A stretch of 64,000 nt of DNA from Bacteroides eggerthii (lineage in GTDB: Bacteria > Bacteroidota > Bacteroidia > Bacteroidales > Bacteroidaceae). The notes under the pieces are model-generated. The model had not been told where the DNA came from. It saw only the letters and a list, made by a program, of their open reading frames with translations, and ran no database searches. The stretch is taken from NCBI RefSeq assembly GCF_025146565.1, contig NZ_CP102258.1, positions 3,380,001 to 3,444,000 of the forward strand, given 5' to 3'. The translations under genes and the position numbers were made by a program. Below, piece after piece: positions 1 through 7,723 of the stretch (positions are counted from its first letter, which is position 1; every line of letters begins with the position of its first letter).

Positions 1-477
1 ACCATCAAACGGGCACGTTTTTGGATGACATTCGGGCAAGAATACCTGACACATCTGCGTGTTATCCAAAATATCGGCATGGCGCGTATTGACGAAGTTG
101 AATACAACGGAATGAAAATCGTTCCGCTGCAATTTCTGAAAGCTGTACTTCCCAATCCACAGGATTTAGGCGAGAATTACGAAGGTGAGACTTCTATTGG
201 CTGTCGCATCCGCGGTTTGAAAGACGGGAAAGAACATACCTATTATATATATAACAATTGCAGCCATCAGGAGGCTTACAAAGAAACAGGTATGCAGGGT
301 GTGAGTTACACAACCGGCGTCCCAGCCATGATTGGTGCTATGATGTTCTTCAAAGGTCTATGGAAAAAGCCGGGCGTATGGAACGTAGAGGAGTTCGATC
401 CCGATCCGTTCATGGAACAGCTTAACAAACAGGGATTACCCTGGCATGAAGTAATCGATGGCGACTTGGAAGTTTAA
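1..477 (+). CDS. Saccharopine/carboxynorspermidine dehydrogenase family, C-terminal part
   Basis: The reading frame is open from the first base of the window to the stop at 475-477, so this is the 3' part of a gene that starts upstream. The visible 158 residues match the C-terminal half of the saccharopine dehydrogenase-like family (LYS1/carboxynorspermidine dehydrogenase), NAD(P)H oxidoreductases that make C-N bonds in lysine or polyamine metabolism. Support comes from the run TYYIYNNCSHQEAYKETG followed by the GVSYTTGVPAMIGA segment, and from a C-terminus with FDPDPFMEQL. In Bacteroides the carboxynorspermidine (polyamine) role is the more likely one, but the N-terminal Rossmann part is outside the window. 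No promoter can be assessed. bcp follows after about 45 nt in the same direction. Confidence 0.8.
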   Translation, partial: TIKRARFWMTFGQEYLTHLRVIQNIGMARIDEVEYNGMKIVPLQFLKAVLPNPQDLGENYEGETSIGCRIRGLKDGKEHTYYIYNNCSHQEAYKETGMQGVSYTTGVPAMIGAMMFFKGLWKKPGVWNVEEFDPDPFMEQLNKQGLPWHEVIDGDLEV

Positions 478-520
478 ATTAGCGATTAATCAATAATCAC
501 CAATTACTAACCTCAAAACA

Positions 521-979
521 TTGAACAACGTGAATATCGGAGATAAAGCACCCGAAATACTGGGTATTAATGAAAAGGGCGAAGAAATCCGTCTGAGCAA
601 TTATAAAGGGAAAAAGATTGTACTATACTTTTATCCCAAAGACTCAACTTCAGGTTGTACAGCACAAGCCTGCAACCTGCGCGACAACTATGCCGACTTA
701 CGTAAAGCCGGTTACGAAGTTATCGGAGTTAGTGTAGACAACGAAAAGTCTCACCAAAAATTCATCGAAAAGAACGACTTACCTTTTACTCTAATTGCAG
801 ATACAGATAAGAAACTGGTAGAGCATTTCGGCGTATGGGGCGAAAAAAGTATGTACGGGCGTAAATATATGGGAACTTTCCGCACCACCTTTATTATTAG
901 CGAAGAAGGGGTAATTGAGCGTATCATCACCCCTAAGGAAGTAAAGACCAAAGATCACGCCGCACAAATCATACTGTAG
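521..979 (+). CDS. bcp: Thioredoxin-dependent thiol peroxidase (Bcp/PrxQ peroxiredoxin)
   Basis: Cytoplasmic peroxiredoxin that reduces hydrogen and organic peroxides using thioredoxin. The 152 residues cover a complete AhpC/TSA fold. The peroxidatic cysteine lies in STSGCTAQAC, with C46 catalytic and C51 as the resolving cysteine five residues on, which is the PrxQ arrangement. The conserved N-terminal GDKAPE and the FGVWGEKSMYGRKYMG segment also fit. There is no ATG at the start: TTG at 521 and GTG at 530 are both in frame, and GTG 530 (MNIGDKAPE) is equally plausible. No Shine-Dalgarno site is visible for either. recA follows after 45 nt, so the two may be co-transcribed. Confidence 0.93.
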   Translation: MNNVNIGDKAPEILGINEKGEEIRLSNYKGKKIVLYFYPKDSTSGCTAQACNLRDNYADLRKAGYEVIGVSVDNEKSHQKFIEKNDLPFTLIADTDKKLVEHFGVWGEKSMYGRKYMGTFRTTFIISEEGVIERIITPKEVKTKDHAAQIIL

Positions 980-1024
980 TGATTGATAATAAATCACTAA
1001 ATACTAATATTAATCACTAAAATA

Positions 1025-2062
1025 ATGGCAAAAAAAGACGAACTTAATTTTGAAAACGGAAATAATATGGCAGCAAGCGAAAAACTAAAGGCACTACAAG
1101 CTGCCATGGATAAGATAGAAAAAAGCTTCGGTAAAGGCTCTATCATGAAAATGGGAGACGAAAGTGTCGAACAAGTAGAAGTAATCCCCACCGGTTCTAT
1201 CGGATTGAACGTGGCGCTGGGCGTAGGCGGTTATCCTCGTGGCCGTATCATTGAAATATACGGTCCGGAATCTTCCGGAAAAACGACATTGGCAATTCAT
1301 GCTATTGCCGAAGCGCAAAAAGCAGGGGGTATCGCAGCCTTCATTGATGCCGAGCACGCTTTCGACCGTTTCTATGCGGCCAAACTCGGTGTAGACGTGG
1401 ACAACCTCCTTATTTCACAGCCAGACAATGGAGAACAGGCATTGGAAATAGCAGAACAACTCATTCGTTCTTCCGCTATCGATATCATTGTAGTAGACTC
1501 CGTAGCCGCTCTGACACCGAAAGCGGAAATTGAAGGCGACATGGGTGATAACAAAGTAGGTTTGCAAGCGCGTCTAATGTCACAGGCGTTGCGCAAACTG
1601 ACATCTGCCGTAAGTAAGACACGTACAACTTGTATCTTCATCAACCAGCTCCGCGAAAAGATAGGTGTGATGTTTGGCAATCCTGAAACAACCACCGGTG
1701 GAAATGCATTGAAGTTCTACGCTTCTGTACGCCTTGATATACGCGGAGGCCAAGCTATCAAGAATGGTGAGGAAGTTATTGGTAAGCAAACTAAAGTAAA
1801 AGTTGTAAAGAACAAAGTAGCTCCTCCTTTCCGCAGAGCTGAATTCGACATTATGTTTGGAGAAGGTATCTCTCGTGCAGGAGAAATCATCGACTTAGGT
1901 GCAGAACTAGGCATTGTTAAGAAAAGCGGTTCTTGGTTTAGCTACAATGATACGAAAATTGCACAAGGACGTGATGCGGCTAAACAAGTTATTCTAGATA
2001 ATCCGGAATTAGCAGAGGAACTGGAAGGACTTATCTTTGCAGAATTGAGAAAGGATAAATAA
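1025..2062 (+). CDS. recA: Recombinase RecA
   Basis: DNA strand-exchange ATPase of homologous recombination and SOS induction. It is full length at 345 residues. The Walker A motif GPESSGKTT is at about residues 80-88, the [11 protein letters not shown]alker B strand follows, then the L1/L2 DNA-binding loop region ([35 protein letters not shown]). The C-terminal domain is short and ends in a charged tail, as usual for Bacteroidetes RecA. The ATG start is unambiguous and follows bcp closely. No E. coli-type LexA box was recognised upstream. A 26-bp perfect inverted repeat about 85 nt after the stop probably ends the transcript. Confidence 0.98.
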   Translation: MAKKDELNFENGNNMAASEKLKALQAAMDKIEKSFGKGSIMKMGDESVEQVEVIPTGSIGLNVALGVGGYPRGRIIEIYGPESSGKTTLAIHAIAEAQKAGGIAAFIDAEHAFDRFYAAKLGVDVDNLLISQPDNGEQALEIAEQLIRSSAIDIIVVDSVAALTPKAEIEGDMGDNKVGLQARLMSQALRKLTSAVSKTRTTCIFINQLREKIGVMFGNPETTTGGNALKFYASVRLDIRGGQAIKNGEEVIGKQTKVKVVKNKVAPPFRRAEFDIMFGEGISRAGEIIDLGAELGIVKKSGSWFSYNDTKIAQGRDAAKQVILDNPELAEELEGLIFAELRKDK

Positions 2063-2147
2063 AGTATTTGGATACCGATTCCCATAGTGTAACAGTACAG
2101 AAATAATATTACACATCGGATTAGTTATAGTAATACATCAGAGTCTG

Positions 2148-2206
2148 AACATATATTATATAGAAAATGCGGATGAAGTATCCGCATTTTCTATATAATA
2201 TATGTT
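2148..2206. terminator. 26-bp perfect inverted repeat after recA
   Basis: Positions 2148-2173 and 2181-2206 are exact reverse complements (26 bp; a T-A pair could make it 27) around a short loop. The GC-rich core (GCGGA/TCCGC) sits next to the loop and the outer arms are AT-rich, so RNA from either strand would form a long hairpin ending in T/A-rich sequence. It is most simply the recA terminator. The arms are unusually long for an intrinsic terminator. The rest of 2063-2547 is AT-rich and holds only the duplicated promoter block at 2463-2513; no gene is seen there. Confidence 0.7.
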
Positions 2207-2462
2207 TCATTTATATCATTATGTAAGTTATATCATATTCCGATGCAGCACTCTTCTGCACAACCACATACTTATAAAATAAAATTACTACTTCATCCCT
2301 CTTCTTTTTTTCTGTAAGAATGGAATAAAAGCAGCTTCAAAAAGTAAATAAAAAATTCAAAGACAAATAAAAGTCATAAAGTTTACACGAAACTTGTAAT
2401 TATCTCTATATAACCTAATCTTCTATATTATTACAGATTCATTTTTCTACTATTAATTGTTT

Positions 2463-2513
2463 AATTTATTTATGATATTTTTGTTTTATCAATTTATTTA
2501 TGATATTTTTGTT
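2463..2513 (+). promoter_or_regulatory. Tandemly repeated Bacteroides promoter block
   Basis: A 23-nt AT-rich segment occurs twice in direct orientation (2463-2485 and 2491-2513, period 28). Each copy contains TATTTTTG, a match to the Bacteroides -7 element TAnnTTTG (2476-2483 and 2504-2511). The TTTG of the first copy (2480-2483) lies 20 nt before the second -7 element, so it can serve as the -33 box. Transcription would start near 2518, about 30 nt before the ATG at 2548. A closely similar single copy lies in front of the duplicated gene at 4013. Confidence 0.65.
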
Positions 2514-2547
2514 GCACAATCGAACAAATCAATATATAACAAAAATT

Positions 2548-3144
2548 ATGACGCTGATACCTTATATTTTAATTGCAATTCCAACATGCCTACTTGCCAT
2601 TGCTGTATGGACCTATTTTGATTATCGTAAATATAAGAAAAAGAACTCGTTGATTCTTTTATTATTCCTTTTTTATCCGATGCTGTTGCATGCGCAATAC
2701 ACAGATCGCAATCATTGCAGCATTGCATTTACATCACACAAGAATCAACCGGGAACATTGGAACAGGTCAAAGACAATATGATTTTTCAATTCATACCGA
2801 ATAACGACTTCTGGAAAATAATCATTAAAAATAATAATAGTGAAGATGCCCAAATTAACTGGGAAAAAGCCAGCTTCATTATCAACGGAAGAGCGTCCGG
2901 CATCAGTCTCCAACCTCACTCCACCGAGAGCAACCCTATGGATATAATCAAAAACAATTCTGAAATAACCCGTACTGTTACCGCATCCAAATTGATTGCA
3001 GAAAACAAAATCAATAGGATATACGATAAGCAAGATTTGAAGAAGGGCGGAAAGACCTCTGTCAGCATAACTCTTCCAATAGGCGTAGGCGACAAACCGC
3101 AATTCTTTCATATATTCAATTTTATAGTAACACAAGACAACTAA
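2548..3144 (+). CDS. Membrane-anchored or exported protein, copy 1 of a duplicated module
   Basis: No known family was recognised. The 198-residue product begins with a hydrophobic segment (about residues 4-24), a basic stretch YRKYKKK, then a second hydrophobic segment (34-49) ending in LLHAQ, which looks like a signal peptidase site. The remaining roughly 150 residues are rich in alternating polar and hydrophobic residues, suggesting a beta-rich domain outside the cytoplasm. The frame is open back to an ATG at 2500, but that codon lies inside the promoter block. The ATG at 2548 aligns with the start of the paralogue at 4013 and is preferred. The two copies share blocks such as NWEKA-FIINGRASG and the end FNFIVTQDN. 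A 98-aa NGN-like gene follows after 2 nt. Confidence 0.75.
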   Translation: MTLIPYILIAIPTCLLAIAVWTYFDYRKYKKKNSLILLLFLFYPMLLHAQYTDRNHCSIAFTSHKNQPGTLEQVKDNMIFQFIPNNDFWKIIIKNNNSEDAQINWEKASFIINGRASGISLQPHSTESNPMDIIKNNSEITRTVTASKLIAENKINRIYDKQDLKKGGKTSVSITLPIGVGDKPQFFHIFNFIVTQDN

Positions 3145-3146
3145 CT

Positions 3147-3443
3147 ATGACTTTTCAATATATCGTTGACCACTTGGGCAAGCCGCATTCTTGGTACGTC
3201 GTATTAACAGGTCCCCACGTTGAACTGGATATCAAAAGAAAATTAGAACAACAAGGTTTCATTACCTATGTTCCTTTTGATTCCATTCAGCGGCATTGGG
3301 CAGGACGTACAAAAAAGATACACATTCCAACAATAACGAGGTGTGTATTAGTATACACTACTAATGAAGAAATTCAAAGGATACAAAAGGAATATGTCAT
3401 CTTACCTTTTCAAACCATTACGGCTTTATATCAAAGCCAATAA
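3147..3443 (+). CDS. Short NusG N-terminal (NGN)-like protein, copy 1
   Basis: The 98-residue product resembles only the NGN domain of NusG/UpxY-type transcription factors: an early WYVVLTGP strand, KRKLEQQGFITYVP, a basic loop with GRTKKIHIP, then TRCVLVYTTNEEI. The UpxY of this window has the corresponding WYAMRAT, NMDCFVP, GKKVRILVP and NLIFVH positions. No KOW domain follows. NGN domains bind the RNA polymerase clamp, so an elongation or anti-termination role, or interference with UpxY/NusG, is an inference. It starts 2 nt after the membrane-protein gene and is surely co-transcribed with it. A paralogue is at 4612. Confidence 0.65.
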   Translation: MTFQYIVDHLGKPHSWYVVLTGPHVELDIKRKLEQQGFITYVPFDSIQRHWAGRTKKIHIPTITRCVLVYTTNEEIQRIQKEYVILPFQTITALYQSQ

Positions 3444-3506
3444 ATCTTCTACAAAAACATGAATATAACATTAGTAACAATGGCTGTAGGATTGGAAAAC
3501 AACAAA

Positions 3507-3851
3507 CTATTTCAACACATCAGAAAGTTTTTTTTTCAAATTCAACCTTGCTAGATCTTCCGGTTTCAATTCTAACTCCACTAAAATTTTAGCAGTAGCA
3601 ACATTATATACAGATTCTTTTACATCACAATTTGTCTGTCCTTCACGCAAAGAGTATAGCATGGCAAAATCATAATTCAACGCTCGCGAGACGTTATATA
3701 AAGTATCAGTATCAATACTTTTTCGTGTCAACATATAATCGACACTCTGAGGTCTAACTCCCAGTCTCCTTGCAAGTTCAGCCTTAGTAACCTGATTATC
3801 AGCCATGACATTCCTGATAATCTCGCCAATATATATATTACTCTTTTCCAT
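3507..3851 (-). CDS. XRE-family HTH regulator
   Basis: A 114-residue protein with an N-terminal helix-turn-helix (about residues 21-42, VTKAELARRLGVRPQSVDYM) of the Cro/C1 type, followed by a helical region that may dimerise. It lies on the opposite strand between the two copies of the membrane/NGN module and is divergent from copy 2. The 161-nt gap to the ATG at 4013 would hold its own promoter and, by position, operators for copy 2. Regulation of the module is suggested only by location. XRE proteins of this size also occur as antitoxins, but no toxin partner is seen. Confidence 0.85.
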   Translation of the reverse strand: MEKSNIYIGEIIRNVMADNQVTKAELARRLGVRPQSVDYMLTRKSIDTDTLYNVSRALNYDFAMLYSLREGQTNCDVKESVYNVATAKILVELELKPEDLARLNLKKKLSDVLK

Positions 3852-3939
3852 TTCTATGAAGATACGAATTAATTAGTCAGGCTAAAACTACTTGAATAAT
3901 AATTTATCTGATTATTTGTTTGAATTAATACATAATTTA

Positions 3940-3971
3940 TTTGTTTTATCAATTAAATTATGATATTTTTG
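3940..3971 (+). promoter_or_regulatory. Promoter of module copy 2
   Basis: TTTG at 3940-3943, a 20-nt spacer and TATTTTTG at 3964-3971 match the Bacteroides -33/-7 consensus. The surrounding bases (tttgttttatcaatt and ttatgatatttttg) are nearly the same as those upstream of copy 1, so the promoter was duplicated with the genes. Predicted leader is about 35 nt. Confidence 0.7.
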
Positions 3972-4012
3972 CCACATATTCACATAAATAAAAAAGATAA
4001 TACATATAAGCT

Positions 4013-4609
4013 ATGACATTGACTATTTATATTCTCATTGCAATACCTATTTGTATACTAACCATCCTTATATGGGCTTACTTTGACTATCAAAAATATA
4101 AGCGGGAACATCATCTCATTATTCTACTGTCATTTTTGTTTCCCACATTATCGCATGCCCAATATGTTGACAATGAAAAATGTTGTATTTCATTTAAAAC
4201 GTATGAGAATCATCAAGGTATATTAGAATATATCAAAGAAAATGTAACTTATCAATTCATTCCGAGTAGCAATGCATGGAAAGTTACCGTCAAAAACAAT
4301 ACCAATGAAACAATATGGCTCAATTGGGAAAAAGCCAACTTCATTATCAACGGAAGAGCATCAGGCGTCAGTTTCTACCCCTCTACAACGGGCAAACTTC
4401 CCATGGAAAGCATCAATAGCAATCATGAAATAAACCGAGCAATTACTGCATCCAATCTAATTACAGGAAAAGGTATTGGCAAAATATACAATAAAAGAAG
4501 TATTAGAAAGGGACAAAAAACTTCCGCTACCATCATTCTGCCAATAAAAATCGGGAACGAACCGCCATTCTATCACACATTTAATTTTATAGTAACACAA
4601 GACAACTAA
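4013..4609 (+). CDS. Membrane-anchored or exported protein, copy 2 of the duplicated module
   Basis: A 198-residue paralogue of the product at 2548-3144, with the same architecture: hydrophobic segment at about residues 5-24, basic hinge YQKYKRE, second hydrophobic segment ending in LSHAQ, then a beta-rich exterior domain. Conserved blocks are LNWEKANFIINGRASG, a KGQKTSATIILPI strand and the identical end FNFIVTQDN. The N-terminal third and the loops have diverged, so the duplication is not recent. It lies downstream of a well-matched promoter and 2 nt before an NGN-like gene. Function unknown; the fixed pairing suggests the two products act together. Confidence 0.75.
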   Translation: MTLTIYILIAIPICILTILIWAYFDYQKYKREHHLIILLSFLFPTLSHAQYVDNEKCCISFKTYENHQGILEYIKENVTYQFIPSSNAWKVTVKNNTNETIWLNWEKANFIINGRASGVSFYPSTTGKLPMESINSNHEINRAITASNLITGKGIGKIYNKRSIRKGQKTSATIILPIKIGNEPPFYHTFNFIVTQDN

Positions 4610-4611
4610 CT

Positions 4612-4908
4612 ATGACTTTCCAATATATTATCAATCACTTAGATAAACCACATTTGTGGTATATCGTACTGACTGGTCCGCACGCCGAACTGAGTACTAA
4701 AAAGAAACTGGAGCAACAAGGCTATATCACTTATGTTCCACTGGTTCCGGTTCGGCGTAGTTGGGCGGGATACATAAAAGAAATACACATCCCGGCGATA
4801 ACGAGATGTGTATTTGTATATGCAACCAATCAAGAGATTCAAGGGATGCAAAAAGAATATACCATCCTGCCTCCTCAAACCATCACAGCTTTACATCAAA
4901 ACCAATAA
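4612..4908 (+). CDS. Short NusG N-terminal (NGN)-like protein, copy 2
   Basis: A 98-residue paralogue of the protein at 3147-3443 with the same start (MTFQYI), the LWYIVLTGPHAEL strand, KKKLEQQGYITYVP, KEIHIPAITRCVFVYATNQEI and the same length. It is an NGN fold without a KOW domain, by resemblance to UpxY/NusG. Its last 13 nt overlap the end of the convergent yeiH-like gene. It is co-transcribed with the preceding membrane-protein gene. That both copies stay intact and the same length argues for selection on both. A role in transcription elongation is inferred, not shown. Confidence 0.65.
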   Translation: MTFQYIINHLDKPHLWYIVLTGPHAELSTKKKLEQQGYITYVPLVPVRRSWAGYIKEIHIPAITRCVFVYATNQEIQGMQKEYTILPPQTITALHQNQ

Positions 4909-5918
4909 ATATAAACCAGTGTACTGAAACTAATAACTATCCACAGCAATATACCTTGTACAAGCGGCTTAACCCCTACTGCTTTCAGGACATCACGCGA
5001 CAAGGAAGCGCCGATAAAGAATAAAGTTATTGTCAATGTTTTACGGGCAATACTATTGATTCCCGCACCAATCAACATACCTGTTTCTGAAAGGCTCAGC
5101 ACATAGGTATTGACAATCATTGCCAAAACAAAGAAGAAGATAAACCAAGGAATGCTAATCTTTTGTCCCTTACTCTTAAAAATAAATGAAGTCGCGATTG
5201 CCAATGGAATAATCCAAAGAGCACGAGTCAGTTTGATAGTAGTGGCAATCTTCAGAGCTTCTTCACCATAGGCAGCACCTGCACCAACCACCGAACTGGT
5301 GTCATGGATAGCAATAGCAGCCCATGTACCAAACTCTTGCTGACTCATATTCAAGGCATGCCCTATTGCAGGAAATATAAACAAAGCCACTGCATTCAAG
5401 ATAAAAATCGTACCCAAAGCCACAGACATTTCACTATCTTTTGCTTTCAGCACCGGCCCCACAGCAGCAATAGCACTACCACCACAAATAGCCGTACCCG
5501 AACTGATCAGATAGGAAGTATCACGATCCACTTTCAAAAACTTACGACCAATGACCCAACCGATAAGTAACGTACCTATCACAGAGATAATCGTAAATTC
5601 CATTCCTTCCTTACCGGAAGCAAGTGAAGCCTGCAAGTTCATGCCGAATCCCAATCCTACTACCGAATACTGCAACAGATACTTGGACGTTTTTTTATTA
5701 AACTTAGGATGTGCCTGTCCGCATAGCAAAGCAAACGCCAGACCAAGGAATAAAGCTACCGGTGGAGTAACCCAAGCGGAATAAGCATGCATTCCCGGAA
5801 TATAATCAAGAAATAGGAAGAAAGAAAGAATGATAAGAAGTGAAACGTAAATAATTTTGTTGTTGTCCTGCAAAAAAGGCAGATTAACACTTTTTGCAAA
5901 TGTTCGAGTTGAAGCCAT
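4896..5918 (-). CDS. YeiH/YadS-family putative sulfate exporter
   Basis: A 340-residue integral membrane protein of the UPF0324 (YeiH) family, with about ten hydrophobic helices. Typical family blocks are VVGLGFGMNLQASL, SSGTAICGGSAIAAVGPVLKA, AIAIHDTSSVVGAGAAYGEEAL and KLTRALWIIPLA. Family members are annotated as putative sulfate or small-anion exporters, and the E. coli gene sits beside a LysR regulator (yeiE). The same pairing is seen here, with the LysR gene 81 nt upstream. The gene has its own promoter at 5951-5982, so it can be expressed apart from the regulator. Its 3' end overlaps the convergent NGN-like gene by 13 nt. Confidence 0.85.
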   Translation of the reverse strand: MASTRTFAKSVNLPFLQDNNKIIYVSLLIILSFFLFLDYIPGMHAYSAWVTPPVALFLGLAFALLCGQAHPKFNKKTSKYLLQYSVVGLGFGMNLQASLASGKEGMEFTIISVIGTLLIGWVIGRKFLKVDRDTSYLISSGTAICGGSAIAAVGPVLKAKDSEMSVALGTIFILNAVALFIFPAIGHALNMSQQEFGTWAAIAIHDTSSVVGAGAAYGEEALKIATTIKLTRALWIIPLAIATSFIFKSKGQKISIPWFIFFFVLAMIVNTYVLSLSETGMLIGAGINSIARKTLTITLFFIGASLSRDVLKAVGVKPLVQGILLWIVISFSTLVYIYWF

Positions 5919-5950
5919 ATTCTTTATTTTTATTATTATTTTTCCGGGCG

Positions 5951-5982
5951 CAAAGGTAGGCTTCTTTCCTCAATCACACCAA
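5951..5982 (-). promoter_or_regulatory. Promoter of the yeiH-like gene
   Basis: On the minus strand TTG (5982-5980) and TACCTTTG (5958-5951) are separated by 21 nt, a good match to the Bacteroides consensus. Predicted transcription start is near 5944, giving a leader of about 26 nt. It lies in the gap between the LysR gene and yeiH, where an activator site would also be expected. Confidence 0.6.
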
Positions 5983-5999
5983 TCGTTTCTACTTATACA

Positions 6000-6896
6000 C
6001 TATAATTTATTGTTATAATGCATTGCAAACTGCATGAATACTTGCGCCAAGCCGCTTTCCTGTCCCTGAGGTTGCGCAAAACTAAAGTCGCGCAACATAG
6101 GCATATCCTTAATTTCAACAACACGCAATTGCCCTGAATACAGTTCACGAGTAATGGAACGGATGGAAACAATCCCTAAACAATCCGTATGCTCCAAAAA
6201 CAACTTGATACTTTCCGTACTTCCCAAATACATCAAAACCTGCAAAGAGGATAACTTTATATTATGTTGTTGCAAAGCGCGCTCGAAGACATCCAATGTC
6301 CCCGAACCTCTTTCGCGAAGCACTAAAGGCAGATGCAACAGTTCCTCGGGAGTTATCTCCTCCCCGATGGCAAGTTTACTACCCGTACGGACCACCGCCA
6401 CCAACTCGTCTTTCAAAAAAGTGGTATATTTGATATTAGGCAAACGAAACACGCCTTCAACAAATCCCAAGTCAATGCGATGTTCCTGCAAAGCAGCCTC
6501 TATCTCTCTGGAATTGCCGTTCAGCAACGACAAATTAACATGAGGAAACTTACCGATAAAACTGGCGAGCAAAGGCGGCAATACATACTGGGCAACAGTA
6601 GTACTGGCCCCCAGCTTCAAACCGCCGGTGTACTCATTATGCAGCAAATGCATTTCATATTCCAGCCGTTTATAATCTTCCAGAATTCGTTCACAGTGTT
6701 CCAAAAGCAATTTGCCTGCCTCAGTCAACGAAATTCTGCTACCTTGCCGGTCAAACAGACGAGTTTGATAAGCGGCTTCCAGTTCTTGTATATGCTTGGT
6801 TATTGCAGGCTGGCTGACAAACAATTCTTGCGAAGCTTTCGTAAAGCTCAGGTTCTTCGCAACAGACTGGAACACTTTTAAACGAAAATCACTCAC
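6000..6896 (-). CDS. LysR-family transcriptional regulator (YeiE/CysB-like)
   Basis: A 298-residue LysR-type regulator. The winged HTH occupies about residues 1-60 (LSFTKASQELFVSQPAITKHIQELE, read as separate halves around the recognition helix). It is followed by a linker helix and a periplasmic-binding-like effector domain starting near residue 90 (GGLKLGASTTVAQYVLPPLL). The start is GTG at 6896; no upstream ATG is in frame. The gene precedes the yeiH-like transporter on the same strand, as in the yeiE-yeiH pairs of other bacteria, so it probably controls that transporter. The effector is unknown. Confidence 0.9.
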   Translation of the reverse strand: MSDFRLKVFQSVAKNLSFTKASQELFVSQPAITKHIQELEAAYQTRLFDRQGSRISLTEAGKLLLEHCERILEDYKRLEYEMHLLHNEYTGGLKLGASTTVAQYVLPPLLASFIGKFPHVNLSLLNGNSREIEAALQEHRIDLGFVEGVFRLPNIKYTTFLKDELVAVVRTGSKLAIGEEITPEELLHLPLVLRERGSGTLDVFERALQQHNIKLSSLQVLMYLGSTESIKLFLEHTDCLGIVSIRSITRELYSGQLRVVEIKDMPMLRDFSFAQPQGQESGLAQVFMQFAMHYNNKL

Positions 6897-6916
6897 GTTA
6901 CAATGAATTAGAACAA

Positions 6917-7534
6917 TTAATTATTCTGCAAATCCTCACTCCTTATACCTAACGCCGACATCAACGGATATCCCAAAATCTCCCAACGGTAAGCAACCGG
7001 AGTTACCGGCTTTTCCATCCGGAAAAAAACAATGTCTTTTGCATTTCCTTTTTGTCCTGCACTTTCTACTGCCGACTCTTTCAGTACATTTTCAACTTCC
7101 TCACCATACTCTTCATTAAAAGGCACGACAATCAACTTTTTCACCTCGGCGGAATTCAAGACTATATGCAATAAATCAAGATACAACTCCCCTCGGGATA
7201 CAAACCCTTCTGAAGACACAGCCATAAAACAAAATTCCCCTAAGGGACCTTTGAAAGCCATCCCATCCAATTCACTTTTCAAATCGGACGGCAAACAATC
7301 TTCCAGCTTCCCGGACTGCTCATCATACACCAAAAGTATTTGCACATCATTACTCCCCTCTTTCACCCCGGCATCCATTGCCAGACACATGGTAAATAGT
7401 GCCAAGTCAGCCCTCTGTAAAGAACGGCCCAGCAACGGTTCAAAATACTTTTTCAAGTCATTTATAACAAAATTCAGGTAGGCTGCATCTATCACCATTA
7501 CCGTTTCGGAAAGTTTTATTCGAGTATTCTCCAT
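6917..7534 (-). CDS. Conserved Bacteroidales hypothetical protein
   Basis: About 205 residues, no family recognised. It appears to be a soluble mixed alpha/beta protein, with no signal peptide or membrane segment from the preferred start. The frame is open further upstream to 7597, but the bases just before 7534 contain a -7-like element on the minus strand (TACCTTTA), so ATG 7534 (MENTRIKLSETVMVIDAAYL) is preferred. It lies 20 nt upstream of the LysR gene on the same strand and may share its transcript. The divergent neighbour is clpB. Confidence 0.6.
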   Translation of the reverse strand: MENTRIKLSETVMVIDAAYLNFVINDLKKYFEPLLGRSLQRADLALFTMCLAMDAGVKEGSNDVQILLVYDEQSGKLEDCLPSDLKSELDGMAFKGPLGEFCFMAVSSEGFVSRGELYLDLLHIVLNSAEVKKLIVVPFNEEYGEEVENVLKESAVESAGQKGNAKDIVFFRMEKPVTPVAYRWEILGYPLMSALGIRSEDLQNN

Positions 7535-7640
7535 AATTACATGTTTATTGCGGGAGTAAAGGTACAAAAAGTTTTGCAGATAAAAGCCATTTGTCATAAA
7601 TCAGACATTTTGACATTCATTCTCTTCTATTAACTGATTT

Positions 7641-7673
7641 TTTGTCACATTTCTGCCACTGGCAAATCTTTTG
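7641..7673 (+). promoter_or_regulatory. Putative clpB promoter
   Basis: TTTG at 7641-7644 and ATCTTTTG at 7666-7673, 21 nt apart, fit the Bacteroides -33/-7 pattern with a weak first half of the -7 box. An AGGAG ribosome-binding site at 7711-7715 lies 8 nt before the ATG, which is unusual in this window and suggests strong translation. No CIRCE or E. coli heat-shock operator was seen. Confidence 0.5.
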
Positions 7674-7723
7674 CGCCCGTTCAGGTGTTATGAATCTGAT
7701 AAAAATAGAAAGGAGAACAAAAT

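Noticed and set aside
4761..5024. Plus-strand frame overlapping the NGN-like gene and the yeiH 3' end
   Set aside because: It is in a different frame from the conserved NGN-like gene, has no promoter, and its sequence looks like out-of-frame coding DNA.
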